From contig JAJEHN010000017.1 in NCBI GenBank assembly GCA_022823665.1, forward strand, positions 109,501 to 173,500: a DNA stretch of 64,000 nt, written 5' to 3'. The stretch comes from Thermoanaerobaculia bacterium (GTDB taxonomy: Bacteria; Acidobacteriota; Thermoanaerobaculia; Multivoradales; Multivoraceae). Positions 1 through 8,824 of the stretch are shown piece by piece. Both the position numbers and the translations under genes were made by a program. Position 1 is the first letter of the stretch. The number at the start of each line of letters is the position of its first letter. The notes under the pieces were generated by a model. It had not been told where the DNA came from. It was given only the letters and a program-made list of their open reading frames with translations, and made no database searches.

Positions 1-1819
1 GCGCGGCGCGGAAGGGGCCTTGCGCCTCGACTTGCCGCCAGTCCGCGGCGTTCGGTGCACGCTTCTCGCCGACCGCCCCCCAAAGTCCCTCCTGTGCAGC
101 GCCAACCGCGACCGCGCGCGCCTCGTCGCGGAGTCCGGCAAGCAGCAGCAGGGGCGACAGGTCGTCCACTTCCGCCGGCGTCCAGACAGCGAGGGGACGT
201 TCGAGCGCCTCCGAGAGTTCCTCCACCGCCTCCTCGCCACGTCCGAGCTGAACCAGGGCACGAGCCGAGAGCAGGCGCAGCGAGCGGAGCTGACGCCACC
301 CCGTCCGCCTCCCGCGCAGATTCTCCAGGGCGGTTTCGCAGCACTCCAGCACCGATTCCCAACGTCCCAACGACACGAAGAGACGCGCTTCGAGCAGGCG
401 CGCCTCCACGACTCCGGGGGCGCTGCCCGCCATCAGGCTCTCCCGACGCAGATTGGCGATCGTCTCGGGGACTCCCGTAAACCGTCCGGTCCGAATCCGG
501 ATCTCCGCCAGCTTCCCGTGCGCGGCGGCTCTCCCGGCAGGTCCATCGCAACGCCGGAACAGGCCCACCGCGACGCACGACGCGCGCTCGGCGCCGGCGA
601 AGTCGTTCACGGCCAGTCGAACCGTCGCCAACTCGTTCCACAGGAGAGCGCGCTCGTAGACGGGAAGACGCTCCCTGAGGCGCCTGAGACCGGCAGCCAG
701 CAGTCCTTCCGCCTCACTGAACCGACCGTTCGCCGAAGCGAGCCGAGCCCTCGCCAGGACGCCCATCCACTGTTCCGGCTCCTCAACCGCGCGTTCCAGC
801 AGGCTGGCCATGGCGTCAAGCTCGCCGAGCTCCCACTTCGCCAGCGCGCACAGGACTCGACCGTGCGCCGCCTGGGGACCGCTCGGCGCATCGAGCACCC
901 TCTCCGACCAGCTCTCAAGCTGATCCGAACGCCCCGCAGCCGCCTGGATTCCAATCGCCAGTTCGCACTGTTCCAGTGCGCGCCGGCCCGAAAGCGACCG
1001 GTTCTCCAACGTGCTCAGACTGCGGCGCGCGGCAACCGTCCGACCCAGCCGAAGCTGAGCCCGGAGGCGCACCAGGATGTCGTCTGTTCGCCTGGAGTCC
1101 TTGACCAGCCTGAGAGCGGCCTCGAAGCGGCCGTCTTCAAGGAGGAGGCGCGCCATCGCCGACCGGTCCTCCGGCGCGTCGGGCGGCGGGGGTTCGGAGT
1201 CGGCATCCCTGACACGTTGCCAGTACGACCGCGCCGCATCACCGCCCGCAACGATGCGGCGGCGTTCGCCGCCGTCCACGCCCGCCAGAATCCGCCGCCA
1301 CCGGGACTGCCCGGCAACAGCCACCCGCTCGCCGTCCCGATCCTCCAGGACCGCGAAAAGGGAGGCGCGCGCGGCTTCGAACTTGTGACCCAACAGAAAG
1401 GGCGCCCGAGCCAGGATGTCGGCAACCATCTTGTTTCCGGACACGGGCAGCAGTTCGTCCCGCCAGGTCTCGAAGAGGGGCCGAAGCACCGCCCGAACAG
1501 CGCTTCGACCGGGCGCGCTCTCGCTTCCGAACAGGAGCACGACGAGTTGCCTCAACAGGGCCTGCGGCAGCCGGTCGTCACGCGCGGGCTGTACCGACGC
1601 CGGAGGAATCCGGAGGACGCCCTCAGCATCCACGCGAAGCTCCTCCCAGGCCTCGAGCCGCCACCCGGCCGCCCGCACATGAGCCAGCAGGGCCGCGCCC
1701 TGAAGCAGGAACGCGGCCCGATCGCGGTCTGTCGCGACGATCTCGCTCAGATCGGTCGCCCCCGTGCCCTTGGGAACCGGCTGAAGCGACTGGTGACGGA
1801 TGCGAAGAATGCGTTTCAT
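1..1819 (-). CDS. TPR-rich regulator-like protein, 3' end beyond the left edge
   Basis: An open frame of 606 codons begins at an ATG that overlaps the aroA stop (ATGA) and runs leftward off the window with no stop. The N-terminal 200 residues match no enzyme motif I recognise. The rest is made of repeated Ala/Leu/Glu/Arg-rich helical pairs typical of tetratricopeptide repeats. In Acidobacteriota-like genomes such N-termini often precede a sigma-54 interaction domain, but that part would lie outside the window, so the role as a regulator is a guess. The aroA overlap suggests co-transcription and translational coupling. The gene is incomplete only because of the window edge. Confidence 0.75.
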   Translation of the reverse strand, partial: MKRILRIRHQSLQPVPKGTGATDLSEIVATDRDRAAFLLQGAALLAHVRAAGWRLEAWEELRVDAEGVLRIPPASVQPARDDRLPQALLRQLVVLLFGSESAPGRSAVRAVLRPLFETWRDELLPVSGNKMVADILARAPFLLGHKFEAARASLFAVLEDRDGERVAVAGQSRWRRILAGVDGGERRRIVAGGDAARSYWQRVRDADSEPPPPDAPEDRSAMARLLLEDGRFEAALRLVKDSRRTDDILVRLRAQLRLGRTVAARRSLSTLENRSLSGRRALEQCELAIGIQAAAGRSDQLESWSERVLDAPSGPQAAHGRVLCALAKWELGELDAMASLLERAVEEPEQWMGVLARARLASANGRFSEAEGLLAAGLRRLRERLPVYERALLWNELATVRLAVNDFAGAERASCVAVGLFRRCDGPAGRAAAHGKLAEIRIRTGRFTGVPETIANLRRESLMAGSAPGVVEARLLEARLFVSLGRWESVLECCETALENLRGRRTGWRQLRSLRLLSARALVQLGRGEEAVEELSEALERPLAVWTPAEVDDLSPLLLLAGLRDEARAVAVGAAQEGLWGAVGEKRAPNAADWRQVEAQGPFRAA

Positions 1820-3141
1820 CGCCGGATCTCCTCCAGGTCCGCCCAGAAGCCCGGGTAGGACTTTCCGACGACCTCCGGACGCCGGATCGAGAGACCTCCC
1901 CGGCGTAGACCCACCAGGGCCATGCTCATCGCGATGCGGTGGTCGTCGTAGGTGTCGATCGGAATGCGCGACGAGCCGGGCGGGGCGGCGAGGCCGGGAT
2001 TGCCGTCGATCCGCAGGCCGTCCTCCAGTTCGTCGACGGTCGCGCCGGCGCGCCGCAGTTCGGTCGCCACGGCGGCCAGACGGTCGCTCTCCTTGATCCT
2101 CAGGTGCGCCACGTTGCGGATCCAGGTCGTGCCGTTGGCGAAGGCCGCCACGGCGGCGAGCGTCGGTACCTGGTCGGGCATCGCCGAGAGGTCGCAGTCG
2201 ACCGCGGTCAGGGCGCCGCCGCCCTCCACCTGAATCTCGTCCTCTGTCTTCCGCACCCCGGCGCCCATCCGTTCGAGCAGTTCCAGGAATGCGCGATCGC
2301 CCTGGGTCGACGCGGGCGCGAGGCCGCGCAGGCGCACGGAGCCGCCGCAGATCGCGGCCGCCGCCGCCGGATAGGCGGCCGCCGAATCGTCGCCCGCGAC
2401 GCGATAGCGACCGTCAACCAGTTCGGGTTTGCGCGGTTCCACCCGGAACTCGCGCGCTTCGCCGTCCCGGCGCACCCCTACCGGAGCGCCGAAATCGGCC
2501 ATGACTTCGAGAGTTGTGTCCACATACGGACTAGAGACGAGAACCGGCGCCAGGAGTTCGATCGGGCCCTCCGCGTTGAGCGCCGCCATGAGCAGCGCGG
2601 ACACGTACTGGCTCGATTCGCCGGCGTCGATCTCGACCCGGCCGCCGGTCAGCCTTCCGCCCCGGATCCGGACCGGGGCGCAGCCCGGCCGGCCGAGCTC
2701 CTCGATCCCGGCGCCGAGCTGCCGGAGGGCCGCCACCAAAGGGCCGATCGGCCGTTCGCGCAGCCGGGGGGAGCCGTCGAGAATCCACTCGCCCGGGGTC
2801 ACCGCGCAGGTGGCGACCAGCAGTCGCAGCAAGGTCCCGGCGCTCCGGCAATCGAGCCGCACGGCACCTTCAGCGCCGTCCTCCTGCCCCGGCTCCACCC
2901 GCAGCCCCGAGCCCGAAACGGAACGGACGCGCCAGCCCATCGCCACGAGCGCGGCGCGGAAAGCCGCGATGTCGTCGGCCTCCAGCAGGTTCTCGATCGT
3001 CGCGGGCTGTCGCCCGATCAGCGCCAGGTTCAGGGCGCGGTGCGAGATGCTCTTCGAACCGGGCGGCTCGACCACGCCCGCTATCCCCGCGGCGCGGCGG
3101 ACCGGGTACGGGTCGGGAAGCGGAGCCGTCAGCCCAGCCAC
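1816..3141 (-). CDS. aroA: 3-phosphoshikimate 1-carboxyvinyltransferase (EPSP synthase)
   Basis: Transfers the enolpyruvyl group of PEP to shikimate-3-phosphate in the cytoplasmic shikimate pathway. At 441 residues it has the family's usual length. Visible signatures are PPGSKSISHRAL at residues 26-37 with the substrate-binding lysine, a KESDRLAA segment near residue 350, and DDHRIAMS around 399-406. Both halves of the double inside-out barrel are present. Its start overlaps the end of the upstream lpxH-like gene by 13 bases, and its stop overlaps the next start as ATGA. It therefore sits in a tight minus-strand operon with lipid and Fe-S genes rather than with other aro genes. Confidence 0.96.
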   Translation of the reverse strand: MAGLTAPLPDPYPVRRAAGIAGVVEPPGSKSISHRALNLALIGRQPATIENLLEADDIAAFRAALVAMGWRVRSVSGSGLRVEPGQEDGAEGAVRLDCRSAGTLLRLLVATCAVTPGEWILDGSPRLRERPIGPLVAALRQLGAGIEELGRPGCAPVRIRGGRLTGGRVEIDAGESSQYVSALLMAALNAEGPIELLAPVLVSSPYVDTTLEVMADFGAPVGVRRDGEAREFRVEPRKPELVDGRYRVAGDDSAAAYPAAAAAICGGSVRLRGLAPASTQGDRAFLELLERMGAGVRKTEDEIQVEGGGALTAVDCDLSAMPDQVPTLAAVAAFANGTTWIRNVAHLRIKESDRLAAVATELRRAGATVDELEDGLRIDGNPGLAAPPGSSRIPIDTYDDHRIAMSMALVGLRRGGLSIRRPEVVGKSYPGFWADLEEIRR

Positions 3142-3806
3142 AGCAACTTCCGATCGTGAAACCAGGCGTCAGCGATCCGCACCTCGCCGTCACCGACGGT
3201 CCAGCGGCGGGCGGCATGGAAGTGTCCGAGCAGCAGCACGTCGTTGCCTTCGGCCAGCCGGCGCGCCGCGTAGCGCCGGATGACCGCGCCCGGGATCCGG
3301 GCCCTATGCTCACGGTTGGTTCGCGCCAGGCCCCGCTCCGTGGACGCGACGAGACGGCGGCCCATCGAGCGCGGCAAGCGGAACGTCAACCAACGGCTGA
3401 CCGCGTTCTTCGACAGGCGCCGCCAGCAGAGGTAGCGCCAGTCGCGCGGATTCAGCCCGTCGCCGTGAACCGCGAGGTACCTCGCGCCTCCGGCGTCGAA
3501 GCCGACTTCCCGGCCGCAGTCGTCGAAGAGGTCGCCGTAGGCGCCGTCCGCCAGAAAGAAGTCGCGGTTCCCCTCGACGTAGGAGACCCGGATTCCCCGC
3601 TGCCTGAGGCCGCGGATGGCCGCCGCGAGCCGCCGTATCTCGGGTGTTTCGAAGCGCCGCGATCCGATCCAGAGATGGAACAGGTCGCCGAGGAACAGCA
3701 CCCGGGCGCAGCGGCCGGGGTCGAGCGCACCGAGCTGCTCGGCCAGATCTTCCCCGCTGCCCCCGGGACCGCCCAGGTGGGCATCGGCGATCACGGCGAC
3801 AGGCAT
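3129..3806 (-). CDS. lpxH: LpxH-like UDP-2,3-diacylglucosamine diphosphatase
   Basis: A calcineurin-like metallophosphoesterase of 225 residues. It carries the full metal-binding set: DAH at 8-10, GD at 40-41, GNRDF at 79-83, HGD at 114-116 and GHFH at 194-197. The spacing and the NREHRARIP stretch fit LpxH, which cleaves UDP-2,3-diacylglucosamine to lipid X at the inner membrane in lipid A synthesis. PlsC-type acyltransferase and Mla genes nearby agree with an envelope role. A related phosphoesterase acting on another nucleotide-lipid cannot be excluded. It lies 19 bases downstream of mrp. Confidence 0.85.
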   Translation of the reverse strand: MPVAVIADAHLGGPGGSGEDLAEQLGALDPGRCARVLFLGDLFHLWIGSRRFETPEIRRLAAAIRGLRQRGIRVSYVEGNRDFFLADGAYGDLFDDCGREVGFDAGGARYLAVHGDGLNPRDWRYLCWRRLSKNAVSRWLTFRLPRSMGRRLVASTERGLARTNREHRARIPGAVIRRYAARRLAEGNDVLLLGHFHAARRWTVGDGEVRIADAWFHDRKLLWLG

Positions 3807-3825
3807 GAGTTCGAGAGCCGGATCC

Positions 3826-4899
3826 CTAGACGATCGTCAGAGTCGGCCGCTCGGAGGCCACCTCAAGCAGCCGCCGCTCGACCGCCGCCACGATGCCGCG
3901 GAAGATCTCCGCGTGGGGGCCGCCGGCGTCGGAGACCACGATCGGCAACCCGTCGTCGCTGCCCCGGACCAGGGCGCCGTCCAGCGGAATCGCTCCAAGA
4001 ACCTCGCAGTCGAGCAGCTCGGCCGTCCGCTCGACGCCGCCGCGTTTGAAGACGTCGGTCGCCTCGCCGCAGTGGGGACAGACGAAGGTCGACATGTTCT
4101 CGACCATCCCCAGCACCGGCACCTCGACCTTGCGGAACATGGCGAGCCCCTTGCGGGCGTCGATCAGCGCGACGTCCTGGGGCGTGGAGACGATGACCGC
4201 GCCGGACAGGGGCAACTTCTGCGACAGCGTCAGCGCCGCGTCCCCGGTGCCGGGCGGGAGGTCGAGCAGCAGGTAGTCGAGCCGGCCCCAGTCCACGTCG
4301 CCGAGCAACTGGCCCAGCGCCTTCATCACCATGGGGCCCCGCCAGATCACGGGCGTGTCCGGATCGAGAAGGAACCCGAGGGACATGACCCGCACGCCGT
4401 GGCGCTCGAAGGGCTGGATCTTCCCGTTCACGATCTCCGGCCGGCGGTTGATGCCGAACATCAGGGGGATGGACGGGCCGTAGATGTCCGCGTCGAGCAG
4501 CCCGACCCGCAAACCCTGGGCCGCCATCGCGGCGCTCAGGTTGGTCGCCACGGTCGACTTGCCCACGCCGCCCTTGCCGCTGGCCACGGCGACCACGTGG
4601 GACACCCCCGGCAGCAGCGAGGGGTCGCGCGCCGTGGCCGGCGCCGGCGCGGTCGCAACCTCGAGCGAGACCTGTACGTCGGACACACCGTCCAGGCTCC
4701 CAACGGCATCCACGATGCGGCGCCTGATCTCCGTGGCGGCTTCCGGGTCCCGCGTCGGGACCCGCAGATCCACCACCACGTCGCCACCGGTGACCGCGAC
4801 CCGCTGAACGAAGCCGAACGACACGATGTCGCGTTTCATCCCCGGGAAGGTGACGCTCCGGAGGCACTCGCGTACCCTGCTCTCGATCGCTTCAGCCAT
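3826..4899 (-). CDS. mrp: Mrp/ApbC-type iron-sulfur cluster carrier ATPase
   Basis: A 357-residue P-loop ATPase that binds and delivers Fe-S clusters. Residues 1-85 form a MIP18/DUF59 domain. A deviant Walker A, GKGGVGKST, lies at 108-116, and the cluster-bridging CPHC motif is at 274-277 after the MVENMS segment. This is the standard Mrp layout and length. The plsC stop overlaps its start by 8 bases, so the two are probably cotranscribed. The last residues VASERPTLTIV are followed closely by the lpxH-like start. Confidence 0.95.
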   Translation of the reverse strand: MAEAIESRVRECLRSVTFPGMKRDIVSFGFVQRVAVTGGDVVVDLRVPTRDPEAATEIRRRIVDAVGSLDGVSDVQVSLEVATAPAPATARDPSLLPGVSHVVAVASGKGGVGKSTVATNLSAAMAAQGLRVGLLDADIYGPSIPLMFGINRRPEIVNGKIQPFERHGVRVMSLGFLLDPDTPVIWRGPMVMKALGQLLGDVDWGRLDYLLLDLPPGTGDAALTLSQKLPLSGAVIVSTPQDVALIDARKGLAMFRKVEVPVLGMVENMSTFVCPHCGEATDVFKRGGVERTAELLDCEVLGAIPLDGALVRGSDDGLPIVVSDAGGPHAEIFRGIVAAVERRLLEVASERPTLTIV

Positions 4900-5662
4900 C
4901 CGTTTCTCCCGCTTCGGCGGCGGTCTTCAACCCCGCCAGCCGGCCAACCCGTTCCTCGACATCGCGCATGAAGGACCGGCGCCCGCGTACCCCGACGCTG
5001 GCCGGATCAACGACCTCGCCGAAGATCAGCTCGACGGTCTGCGGCCGGACCACGAGGTCGCCCTTCTGCCTGATGTGGGCCGTTCCCCGGATGCCCAACG
5101 GCGCGATCAGGGCCCGGCCCTTCAGCGCGAGCAGGAACCCGCCCCGCTGAAACGGCCTCATCCGCGGGCCGGAGCTGCGTGTCTCCTCGGGGAACACGAC
5201 CAGGGAAACGCCGGACGTCAGCAACTCCGTGGCGGCGGCGAACGTCTCGCCGGCCCGACTCCGATCCTCCCGGTCCACCGGCACGAAGCCGGCCGCCTTG
5301 AGCCCCCAGCCGAAGAACGGCAGGCGGAACAGGCTGCGCTTGGCCAGGAAGCGGACCGGCAGGTCCAGGATCGCGAGCAGCGCCGCGATGTCGTACAGGC
5401 TCCGGTGGTTCGCCATGTAGACCACCGGCCGGTCGCTGATCGGCTCGCGCCAGGCCGCGTGGCTGCCTCCGGCGTAGCTGAGCTCCAGGCGAACACCGCT
5501 GGAGCGCAGCAGGCCGCGAGCCCAGAGGCGAGCCTGGACCCCGGCCCAGTCACGGCCCGGGAACCAGGAGGCGATGGCCGCGGCGACACCCATCACGGCG
5601 CTGCCCAGAAACAGGTACGCATTCCCCGTCAGCGTGGCCAGCGCCACCGACCAGGCGTTCAA
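4892..5662 (-). CDS. plsC: 1-acyl-sn-glycerol-3-phosphate acyltransferase (PlsC-like)
   Basis: Acylates lysophosphatidate (or a similar acceptor) at the inner membrane. From a proposed TTG start the protein has 256 residues. It shows an N-terminal membrane segment, the HxxxxD catalytic motif (H86 to D91 in NHRSLYD), a GFVPVDRED segment, FPEETRS at 157-163 and an APLGI block. An in-frame ATG lies further upstream at 5845, but that extension would overlap the divergent mlaE gene and reads as non-coding. The start at 5662 is therefore preferred, although its ribosome binding site is unusually close. Confidence 0.85.
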   Translation of the reverse strand: MNAWSVALATLTGNAYLFLGSAVMGVAAAIASWFPGRDWAGVQARLWARGLLRSSGVRLELSYAGGSHAAWREPISDRPVVYMANHRSLYDIAALLAILDLPVRFLAKRSLFRLPFFGWGLKAAGFVPVDREDRSRAGETFAAATELLTSGVSLVVFPEETRSSGPRMRPFQRGGFLLALKGRALIAPLGIRGTAHIRQKGDLVVRPQTVELIFGEVVDPASVGVRGRRSFMRDVEERVGRLAGLKTAAEAGETDG

Positions 5663-5827
5663 GCCCTCCCCGGGCGCTTTCGCCGTAGACTTGCCGCGCT
5701 GCGTCGTGCGGCGCAGGTTCGTGGGGTTCCGGATCGACAAGGTTCTGCTCGGTGCCGTGAGTTGGCCGAAGCTACACCAAGCACCCAACCACGAGGGGCG
5801 ATTCCAACAGACCCTTCTCTTGGGCAG
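5663..5827. promoter_or_regulatory. Divergent intergenic region between plsC and mlaE
   Basis: About 165 bases separate the proposed plsC start (minus) from mlaE (plus), so promoters for both operons should lie here. I see no convincing pair of -35 and -10 hexamers on either strand. The assignment rests on gene orientation only. Confidence 0.45.
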
Positions 5828-6607
5828 ATGCAACAGGCTGGACACAGGATTCTGATCGATTTCAAGGCCCCCTTGCGAGAGGTTGGGGCCATCTGGTTAC
5901 TGACTGCGCGCGGAATGGTCGCCCTGGTCAGACCGCCGTACGAGTTTCGGTCATGGCTAAGTCAGATGGGACACCTAGGCGTCAGTTCGCTCGGCGTCGC
6001 GTCGGTCACGACTCTGTTCACGGGCATGGTGCTGGCCCTTCAGACCGCGTACAGCCTGCCCGAACTCGGAGTGAAGTACTACATCGGCAGCGTGGTCTCC
6101 AAGTCGTTGACCCGGGAACTCGGACCCGTCCTCGTGGCCCTCATCGTCGGCGGCCGGATCGGCTCCGGAATGACCGCGGAACTCGGCACGATGAAGGTCA
6201 CCGAGCAGGTCGACGCGATGCGCTCGATGGCCGCGGATCCCATAAAGAAGCTGGTCGTTCCGAAGCTGGCGGCGACTCTGATCATGTTGCCTGCTCTCAC
6301 CGTCCTCGGCGACCTGCTGGGCATTCTCGGCGGCCTGTTCGTCGCTGTGAACCAGTTGAACCTCTCCGTCGGCCTGTACATCAACGACGTCGTGCAGACC
6401 CTCACGATGGAAGACGTCTTCAACGGCCTCGGCAAGTCGGTTTTCTTCGCCTGCTTCATCGCGATCATCGGTTGCCACAACGGACTGACGGCCAGCGGCG
6501 GCGCCGAAGGCGTGGGGCGCGCCACCACACGCACCGTAGTCTGGGCTTCCATCATGGTGCTGGTATCTGATTTCTTTCTGACCAAGCTGTTCCATGTCCT
6601 CATCTGA
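5828..6607 (+). CDS. mlaE: MlaE-type ABC transporter permease
   Basis: Inner-membrane permease of the MlaE/YrbE family that moves phospholipid between the inner membrane and MCE proteins. The ATG at 5828 gives 259 residues, the family norm. The open frame extends further upstream but without membrane character. The core has the conserved GPVLVALIVGGRIGSG and AELGTMKVTEQVDAM segments and several hydrophobic helices. Its end overlaps the start of the ATPase gene by 14 bases. Order permease, ATPase, MCE protein is the standard minimal Mla core. Confidence 0.92.
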   Translation: MQQAGHRILIDFKAPLREVGAIWLLTARGMVALVRPPYEFRSWLSQMGHLGVSSLGVASVTTLFTGMVLALQTAYSLPELGVKYYIGSVVSKSLTRELGPVLVALIVGGRIGSGMTAELGTMKVTEQVDAMRSMAADPIKKLVVPKLAATLIMLPALTVLGDLLGILGGLFVAVNQLNLSVGLYINDVVQTLTMEDVFNGLGKSVFFACFIAIIGCHNGLTASGGAEGVGRATTRTVVWASIMVLVSDFFLTKLFHVLI

Positions 6608-7394
6608 ACCCGCCGGCAGCCGGAACGTGCGGGAACCGCTCTATGTCGTGCGCGGACTCTGCCGTCGCTTCGGCGATCGCGCCGTACTCGACGACCTGAG
6701 TTTCGACGTTCTGCGCGGCGAGTGCCTGGTCGTGCTGGGCCGTTCCGGCTCCGGCAAGAGCCTCACGCTGCGGCAACTCAACGGACTCGACCCGGCCGAG
6801 GGAGGCGAAGTGCTGTTCGAGGGTACGGACCTCGTCCAACTGACCGAGCGCGAGCTGTTCGCGGTGCGCCGGCGGATCGCGATGCTGTTTCAGTCAGGCG
6901 CCCTGTTCGACTCCTTCGACGTGCTCGAGAACGTCGCCTTTCCCCTTCGCGAGCACGAGCGGGTGAGCGAGGAGGAGGTTCGCGAGCGCGTGGCCGCGGC
7001 GCTCGCATGGGTCGGACTGTCCGGGATCGAAGACCGCATGCCCGCGGCGCTGTCGGGCGGCATGAAGAAACGGGTCGCGCTCGCCCGCTCGCTCGTCCTG
7101 GAGCCCGAGGTCGTCCTGTTCGACGAGCCGACTGCCGGCCTCGACCCGGTCACCGCGGCGACCATCTCCCGTCTGATCAGGAACACCAGGGACGATCTCG
7201 GAACGACTTCGGTCGTGGTGACGCACGACATTCGGCTGGCCCGCCACGTCGGCGACCGCCTCGCACTGCTTCACGACGGACGATTCCGGTTCCTCGGCTG
7301 CTGGGAGGAAGCGGAACAGAGCACCGACCCGGCGCTCCGCGCGTTCCTCGAAGGTCGGTTCGGCCCCGCACAGGAGAACATCGATGCAGCGTGA
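6594..7394 (+). CDS. mlaF: MlaF-type ABC transporter ATPase
   Basis: A 266-residue cytoplasmic ATPase for the neighbouring permease. Walker A is GRSGSGKS (49-56), the signature is LSGGMKKR (153-160), Walker B ends in LFDEP (175-179), and the switch histidine is in VVTHDI. The LSGGMKKR form, with lysines in place of the usual QQ, is typical of the MlaF family. Overlaps with both neighbours indicate one transcript and coupled translation. Confidence 0.94.
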   Translation: MSSSEPAGSRNVREPLYVVRGLCRRFGDRAVLDDLSFDVLRGECLVVLGRSGSGKSLTLRQLNGLDPAEGGEVLFEGTDLVQLTERELFAVRRRIAMLFQSGALFDSFDVLENVAFPLREHERVSEEEVRERVAAALAWVGLSGIEDRMPAALSGGMKKRVALARSLVLEPEVVLFDEPTAGLDPVTAATISRLIRNTRDDLGTTSVVVTHDIRLARHVGDRLALLHDGRFRFLGCWEEAEQSTDPALRAFLEGRFGPAQENIDAA

Positions 7395-8544
7395 CTCGAA
7401 CACCACCAGGGTGGGTCTGACCGTACTCGCGGCCGTCGTCGCGCTTGCCGCCTTCATCTTCGCGATCGGCGAGCAGAGCGCCCTGTTCACGCCCACCAAC
7501 AGCTACCGCACCATGTTCCCGAACGCCGCGGGGCTGGTCGAGGGGAACCCGGTCCAGCTGAACGGCGTGACCGTCGGCAGGGTCGACCGCATCCTGCTCA
7601 GCGAAGACCCGGACAGCGAACTGCTCGAAGTGCGGATCAGCGTCGAGCGCCGCTATGCGGGCCGGCTGCGCCGGGACTCCCTGGCGCGCCTCAAGACTCT
7701 GGGTCTTCTGGGCGACAAGTACGTCGAGATCACCTCGGGTTCGCCCGAAGCCGTCCTCCTGAATCCCGGCGACGAGATTCCGGCGGCGTTGCCCACCGAC
7801 GTCGACGAACTGATCGCCAGCGGAGCGGACGTGGTCGACCACGCGGTGGCGACGGCCCGCTCCCTGTCCAACATCCTCGCCCGCATGGAGCGCGGCGAGG
7901 GCCTGCTCGGCGAGCTCGTCGCGGCGCGCGAAGACAAGCGGATCACCGACACGGTGATCAGCACGCTCGAGTCGGTCGAGCGCGTGGCCGATCAGGTCGA
8001 GGCAGGCGACGGAGTCCTCGGGCGGCTGCTCACCGACCGTGAGATGGGCGACCGGATCGCTTCTTCGATCGAGGAACTCGACGAGACCCTGAGACTCCTG
8101 CGGGAAGGCGACGGCCTGGCGCCGGCGTTGCTGCATGACGGCGAGCTGAAGGCCCGCTTCGAGACGACTCTGGCGGACACCGAGGTCGCCGCCGCGGATC
8201 TCCGCCGGATCACCGCCGACCTGCGCGATGCCGACGGCCTCCTGCCCCGGCTTCTGAACGACGAGGACCTGGGCGAATCGCTGACCACCGAGGTGGAGCA
8301 GCTCCTCAAGCGGCTGAACTCGACGCTGGACCAGGTCGCGGAGGGAGACGGCACCGCGGCCCGTCTGATCAACGACCCCGCCATCTACGAGGCGCTCGAC
8401 GATCTCGTCGTCGGCATCAACGAATCGAGGCTGCTCCGCTGGCTCGTCCGCAACCGTCAGAAGGCGGGCATCAAGAAGCGGTACCGGGAGACGCAGGACG
8501 AGATGGCGGCAGACGGGTCCGAGGATCCGGGAGAACGGCCGTGA
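7384..8544 (+). CDS. mlaD: MCE-family (MlaD-like) lipid-binding protein
   Basis: Membrane-anchored periplasmic protein of 386 residues. A single transmembrane helix lies near residues 10-27, followed by an MCE domain at about 35-115 (AAGLVEGNPVQLNGVTVGRV is diagnostic). The C-terminal half is longer than in E. coli MlaD. It is helical and repetitive, with recurring short blocks of the form G(D/E)GxxARL or LLxDxExxxR that could build the helical tunnel seen in longer MCE proteins. It overlaps mlaF by 11 bases and the next gene as GTGA. Confidence 0.9.
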   Translation: MQRDSNTTRVGLTVLAAVVALAAFIFAIGEQSALFTPTNSYRTMFPNAAGLVEGNPVQLNGVTVGRVDRILLSEDPDSELLEVRISVERRYAGRLRRDSLARLKTLGLLGDKYVEITSGSPEAVLLNPGDEIPAALPTDVDELIASGADVVDHAVATARSLSNILARMERGEGLLGELVAAREDKRITDTVISTLESVERVADQVEAGDGVLGRLLTDREMGDRIASSIEELDETLRLLREGDGLAPALLHDGELKARFETTLADTEVAAADLRRITADLRDADGLLPRLLNDEDLGESLTTEVEQLLKRLNSTLDQVAEGDGTAARLINDPAIYEALDDLVVGINESRLLRWLVRNRQKAGIKKRYRETQDEMAADGSEDPGERP

Positions 8545-8822
8545 TCGCCTGCGCTCGTTGCGGCCGGGAACGGGAAGCGCTCGCCGGGCCGCCGGTGCCC
8601 GGCGCCACGGGCGAGGAGATCGCCGAACGCGTCTGCGCCGGCTGCTGGGAAGAGTGGGCGGCGATGGAGATCAAGGTGATCAACGAACTGCGCCTGAACT
8701 TCATGGATCCCGCGGCGCAGGCGACCCTCACGAGCCACATGAGGGACTTCCTCTTCCCCGGCGACGACTCCACGGTCGAGCCGGGGGAACGGCTCGACTT
8801 CGAGTCGATCGGCGAACCGTAG
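8541..8822 (+). CDS. YggX-like Fe(2+)-trafficking / oxidative damage protection protein
   Basis: A 93-residue protein starting at GTG, coupled to mlaD by a GTGA overlap. The segment INELRLNFMDPAAQ and the final FLFPG match the YggX family (IN..KLNM...FLF.G), which protects labile iron-sulfur enzymes. Unlike E. coli YggX, which has a single key cysteine, it carries two CxxC pairs (C4/C7 and C32/C35) that could bind a metal. The link with lipid transport genes may be positional only. Confidence 0.8.
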   Translation: MIACARCGREREALAGPPVPGATGEEIAERVCAGCWEEWAAMEIKVINELRLNFMDPAAQATLTSHMRDFLFPGDDSTVEPGERLDFESIGEP

Positions 8823-8824
8823 CG

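Noticed and set aside
20..1858. 612-codon plus-strand frame at the left end
   Set aside because: The minus-strand frame has TPR-like helical repeats and an ATGA link with aroA; the plus frame is Arg/Gln-rich without pattern and runs across the start of the real gene.
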